A DNA stretch of 64,000 bases from Arion vulgaris (lineage: Eukaryota > Mollusca > Gastropoda > Stylommatophora > Arionidae). Under the pieces are notes generated by a model. It worked only from the letters and a program-made list of their open reading frames with translations, ran no database searches and had not been told where the DNA came from. The translations under genes were made by a program, and so were the position numbers. Shown here in pieces: positions 61,890 to 64,000 of the stretch. The stretch lies in NCBI GenBank assembly GCA_020796225.1, contig CM036767.1, forward strand, positions 15,282,427-15,346,426. Reading direction: 5' to 3'. Every line of letters starts with the position of its first letter. The stretch's first letter is position 1.

Positions 61890-62284
61890 TGTCTCACATT
61901 CTTTTCATCATTAGTAATAGGTAGAGGGTACCTGGACAAGAAATCAGCATTCTTATTTAATGATCCCCTACGATGTTTAATATCGAAATTGAAAACAGCC
62001 AACTGAGCTAACCATCTTTGTTCAATAGCACCCAGTTGTGCTTTATTGGAGAAAGTAAGACCTTTATTGTCGGTGTATATAGTCACTTTATTGCCTAGAA
62101 TATACGATCGAAATTTTTCGGTGACAGCCCACTTTAAACCTAATAATTCCAATTTCAAACTACTTTTTATATTTCTTTCCTCCCTACGTAGGGTTCTGCT
62201 AGCATACGCTATCACTTTACTGGAACCGTCCTGTTCCTGACTTAACACAGCGCCAAGACCAGAATAAGACGCATCGATATCCAA
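61820..62284 (-). pseudogene. Ty3/Gypsy RNase H
   Basis: 154 codons starting in the DIDASYSGLGAVLSQ motif (first catalytic Asp), then ASRTLRREERN, LELLGLKWAV (Glu), YTDNKGL (Asp) and RWLAQLAVFNFDIKHRRG near the end. Degrades the RNA of RNA-DNA hybrids. It lies in the same register as the reverse transcriptase frame upstream, but about 230 bases with stops intervene. Confidence 0.9.
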
Positions 62285-62512
62285 AATAAACGGTTTACTA
62301 AAATCAGGAAATCCCAGAATGGGTGCTGAGATTAGTTTATTCTGGAGATCTCTAAATGAATTATCACAAGCACTAGTCCAGGAAAATCGGAACCCTGGTC
62401 CTTTTCAGTTTAGTTATCCGATGCGTAACAGAGACAGAGCCATTGACCAGGTCCAACAACGGTTTTGCTATATGGAAAACCAGGATAAACTTCCGGTAAT
62501 ACCCAGCCATGC

Positions 62513-64000
62513 CTAAAATGCTCTCACTTGCTGTACATTAGTGGGCGTGCAGAGTCCCTGGATAGAGTATATCATCGACCTCTGAGTTTCAATTCCCCTA
62601 TCGGAGATAGTGTGACCCAAAAAGTCCACTTTATTAGTACAGAACACGCATTTGGCAGGATTAACTTTCAAACCAATCGATCTAATCCTCTCCAACACAT
62701 CACCCAACCGAGTTAAATGATCTGAAAAATTTCCTGAAAAAATGAGCATGTCATCCAAATAAACTAAAAGGGATTTAAACATGAAATCACTCATTGAATT
62801 CTGCATTAATCGCTGAAAGGTACCTGCAGAATTTGTTAGGCCCATGGGCATTCGCGTATACTCATACAGACCAAAAGGTGTACAAAATGCAGTCTTATCG
62901 ATGTCCTCTTCTTTCATGGCCACCTGGTAATACCCGCTCGTTAAGTCCAAGGTGGAAAATAATTTAGCACCTGATAGGGAATCCAAGTAGTCATCAATGC
63001 GAGGAATTGGATACGCGTCTTTAATGGTCTTTTTGTTCAGTTCACGGTAATCTACACACAGGCGCAAAGTGCCATTCTTTTTCTTTACCAAAACCACAGG
63101 CGCAGCCCAGGGCTGACACTCGCGAATGACCTGTTTTCGCAAAAGATCTGCAATATGGTTTTGTACTTCTGTATAGAATGCCGGCGGGATGCGCCTATAC
63201 GGCAACTTGATGGGGTTAGTATTCTGCGACAAACGGATCTGATGATGTACTTTGTCGGCATACCCAACATCTGAGTCATCATATGAAAAAACATCATCAT
63301 ATTTATTCAACAAAGATAATAGTTTAGCCTTTTGATCAGCATTACCTCGCATGTGATCCAAATTATATCGGCTGGAACCAATAGGTACATTAGTAGTACT
63401 ACCAATGCCTAAATTTACCCCAGCGGCCACAGCACACTCCACAGATGTCGCTGACAGGACATTATAGCGGATATCGTCAGTGGAATCGACCTCATATATA
63501 TTGCCCACCACAGTACCGTTGGATAAGAACATATTCTCCTGGGTAATATTCATGATATGAATAGCACATTTACCATTTTTCAACCTGGTGACAGTATTGC
63601 AACAAACCAAACCCTTCTGCAATAACGAATTGTTAGATTCAAATACTACCTGAGGACCCCAACAATACCTACCCCTAACTCTAACCCACACTACACCCCA
63701 GGAACCCGCTTTAATGTGAGATTTCTTTCCCCTAGCTGACCAAATAAACACTGGAAGGGACGTCGGGACCTCTTTCGTGACAACCAACTTCCCCGGAGAA
63801 TGAAGGATAGGCCGAAACACCTGTAAACGGCCAAGGATATTGGTACCAATCAGAATCCGCGAACCATTCTGTCGCAACGACGGAGTATCCTTGAAGATAT
63901 ATAACCCACAACCCTTCAAATATGTACCATATATTACCATATTAATCACTATATGTCCTAAATAGGGAATATGAAGGCCATTAGCAGCATTCAGCCTCAC
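62513..64000 (-). pseudogene. Ty3/Gypsy protease end and reverse transcriptase (partial)
   Basis: 495 codons, open to the window edge. The first 60 or so carry an aspartic-protease end (IPYLGHI flap-like word, ILIGTNILGRL). The reverse transcriptase has LCVDYRELN, LDLTSGYYQV (Asp), PMGLTNSAGTFQRLM, YLDDML (catalytic Asp pair) and FLGHTI. The frame ends early at 62513 through a one-base loss in a T run; connection to RNase H is broken there. Gag and the 5' LTR lie right of the window. Confidence 0.92.

Overview
The window reads as nuclear DNA of an animal, most likely a mollusc. Two conserved animal genes lie among AT-rich introns and dense retrotransposon debris, with many tRNA-derived SINE families. 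A freshwater pulmonate snail is my best guess. A complete SPIN-type hAT element at 50828-51006 supports it, because SPIN is known from tetrapods, Rhodnius and the pond snail Lymnaea. The species is inference and was not checked.

Layout. 1-2500: repeats in a fascin intron. 2523-3360 (minus): first coding exon of a fascin gene, whose remainder lies left of the window. 3361-13260: intergenic, with LINE and SINE fragments and an unusual tandem array of LINE 3' ends. 13262-57871 (plus): 18 consecutive coding exons of a TECPR1 orthologue (autophagy and lysosome-damage factor). They encode an N-terminal dysferlin domain, tectonin repeats, one giant exon for a repeat-rich disordered linker, an ATG5-binding-like helix, a PH-like domain, a second dysferlin domain and the start of the C-terminal tectonin repeats. 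The last exons lie beyond the window or beyond the Gypsy element. 59101-64000 (minus): 3' part of a broken Ty3/Gypsy retrotransposon with its probable 3' LTR.

TECPR1 introns act as a trap for mobile DNA. Provisional labels are used here. SINE-A: about 260 bp, GAA tail. SINE-B: about 250 bp, GAA tail. SINE-C: about 280 bp, poly-A tail. SINE-D: about 205 bp, poly-A. SINE-E: about 245 bp. SINE-F: about 440 bp, CAAT-repeat tail. SINE-G: about 205 bp. SINE-H: about 280 bp. SINE-R: about 330 bp, A-rich tail. LINE-alpha: reverse transcriptase, GAA tail. LINE-beta: carries RNase H, GAA tail. LINE-gamma: tails with an HIKRH-like motif. LINE-delta: ACTA-like tail. LINE-epsilon: WRWIGHTLRK-like tail. 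LINE-zeta: tail of ATG repeats. Many insertions can be delimited by target-site duplications (TSDs), and several are nested two to four deep.

Reading the TECPR1 exons requires four single-base frame corrections inside the giant exon and a choice between two splice donors at exon 6. All other splice sites and phases fit. I regard the gene as functional with sequence or assembly errors, but decay cannot be excluded from the sequence alone. I saw no real tRNA, rRNA or CRISPR array. Most other open frames are parts of transposons or low-complexity repeats.
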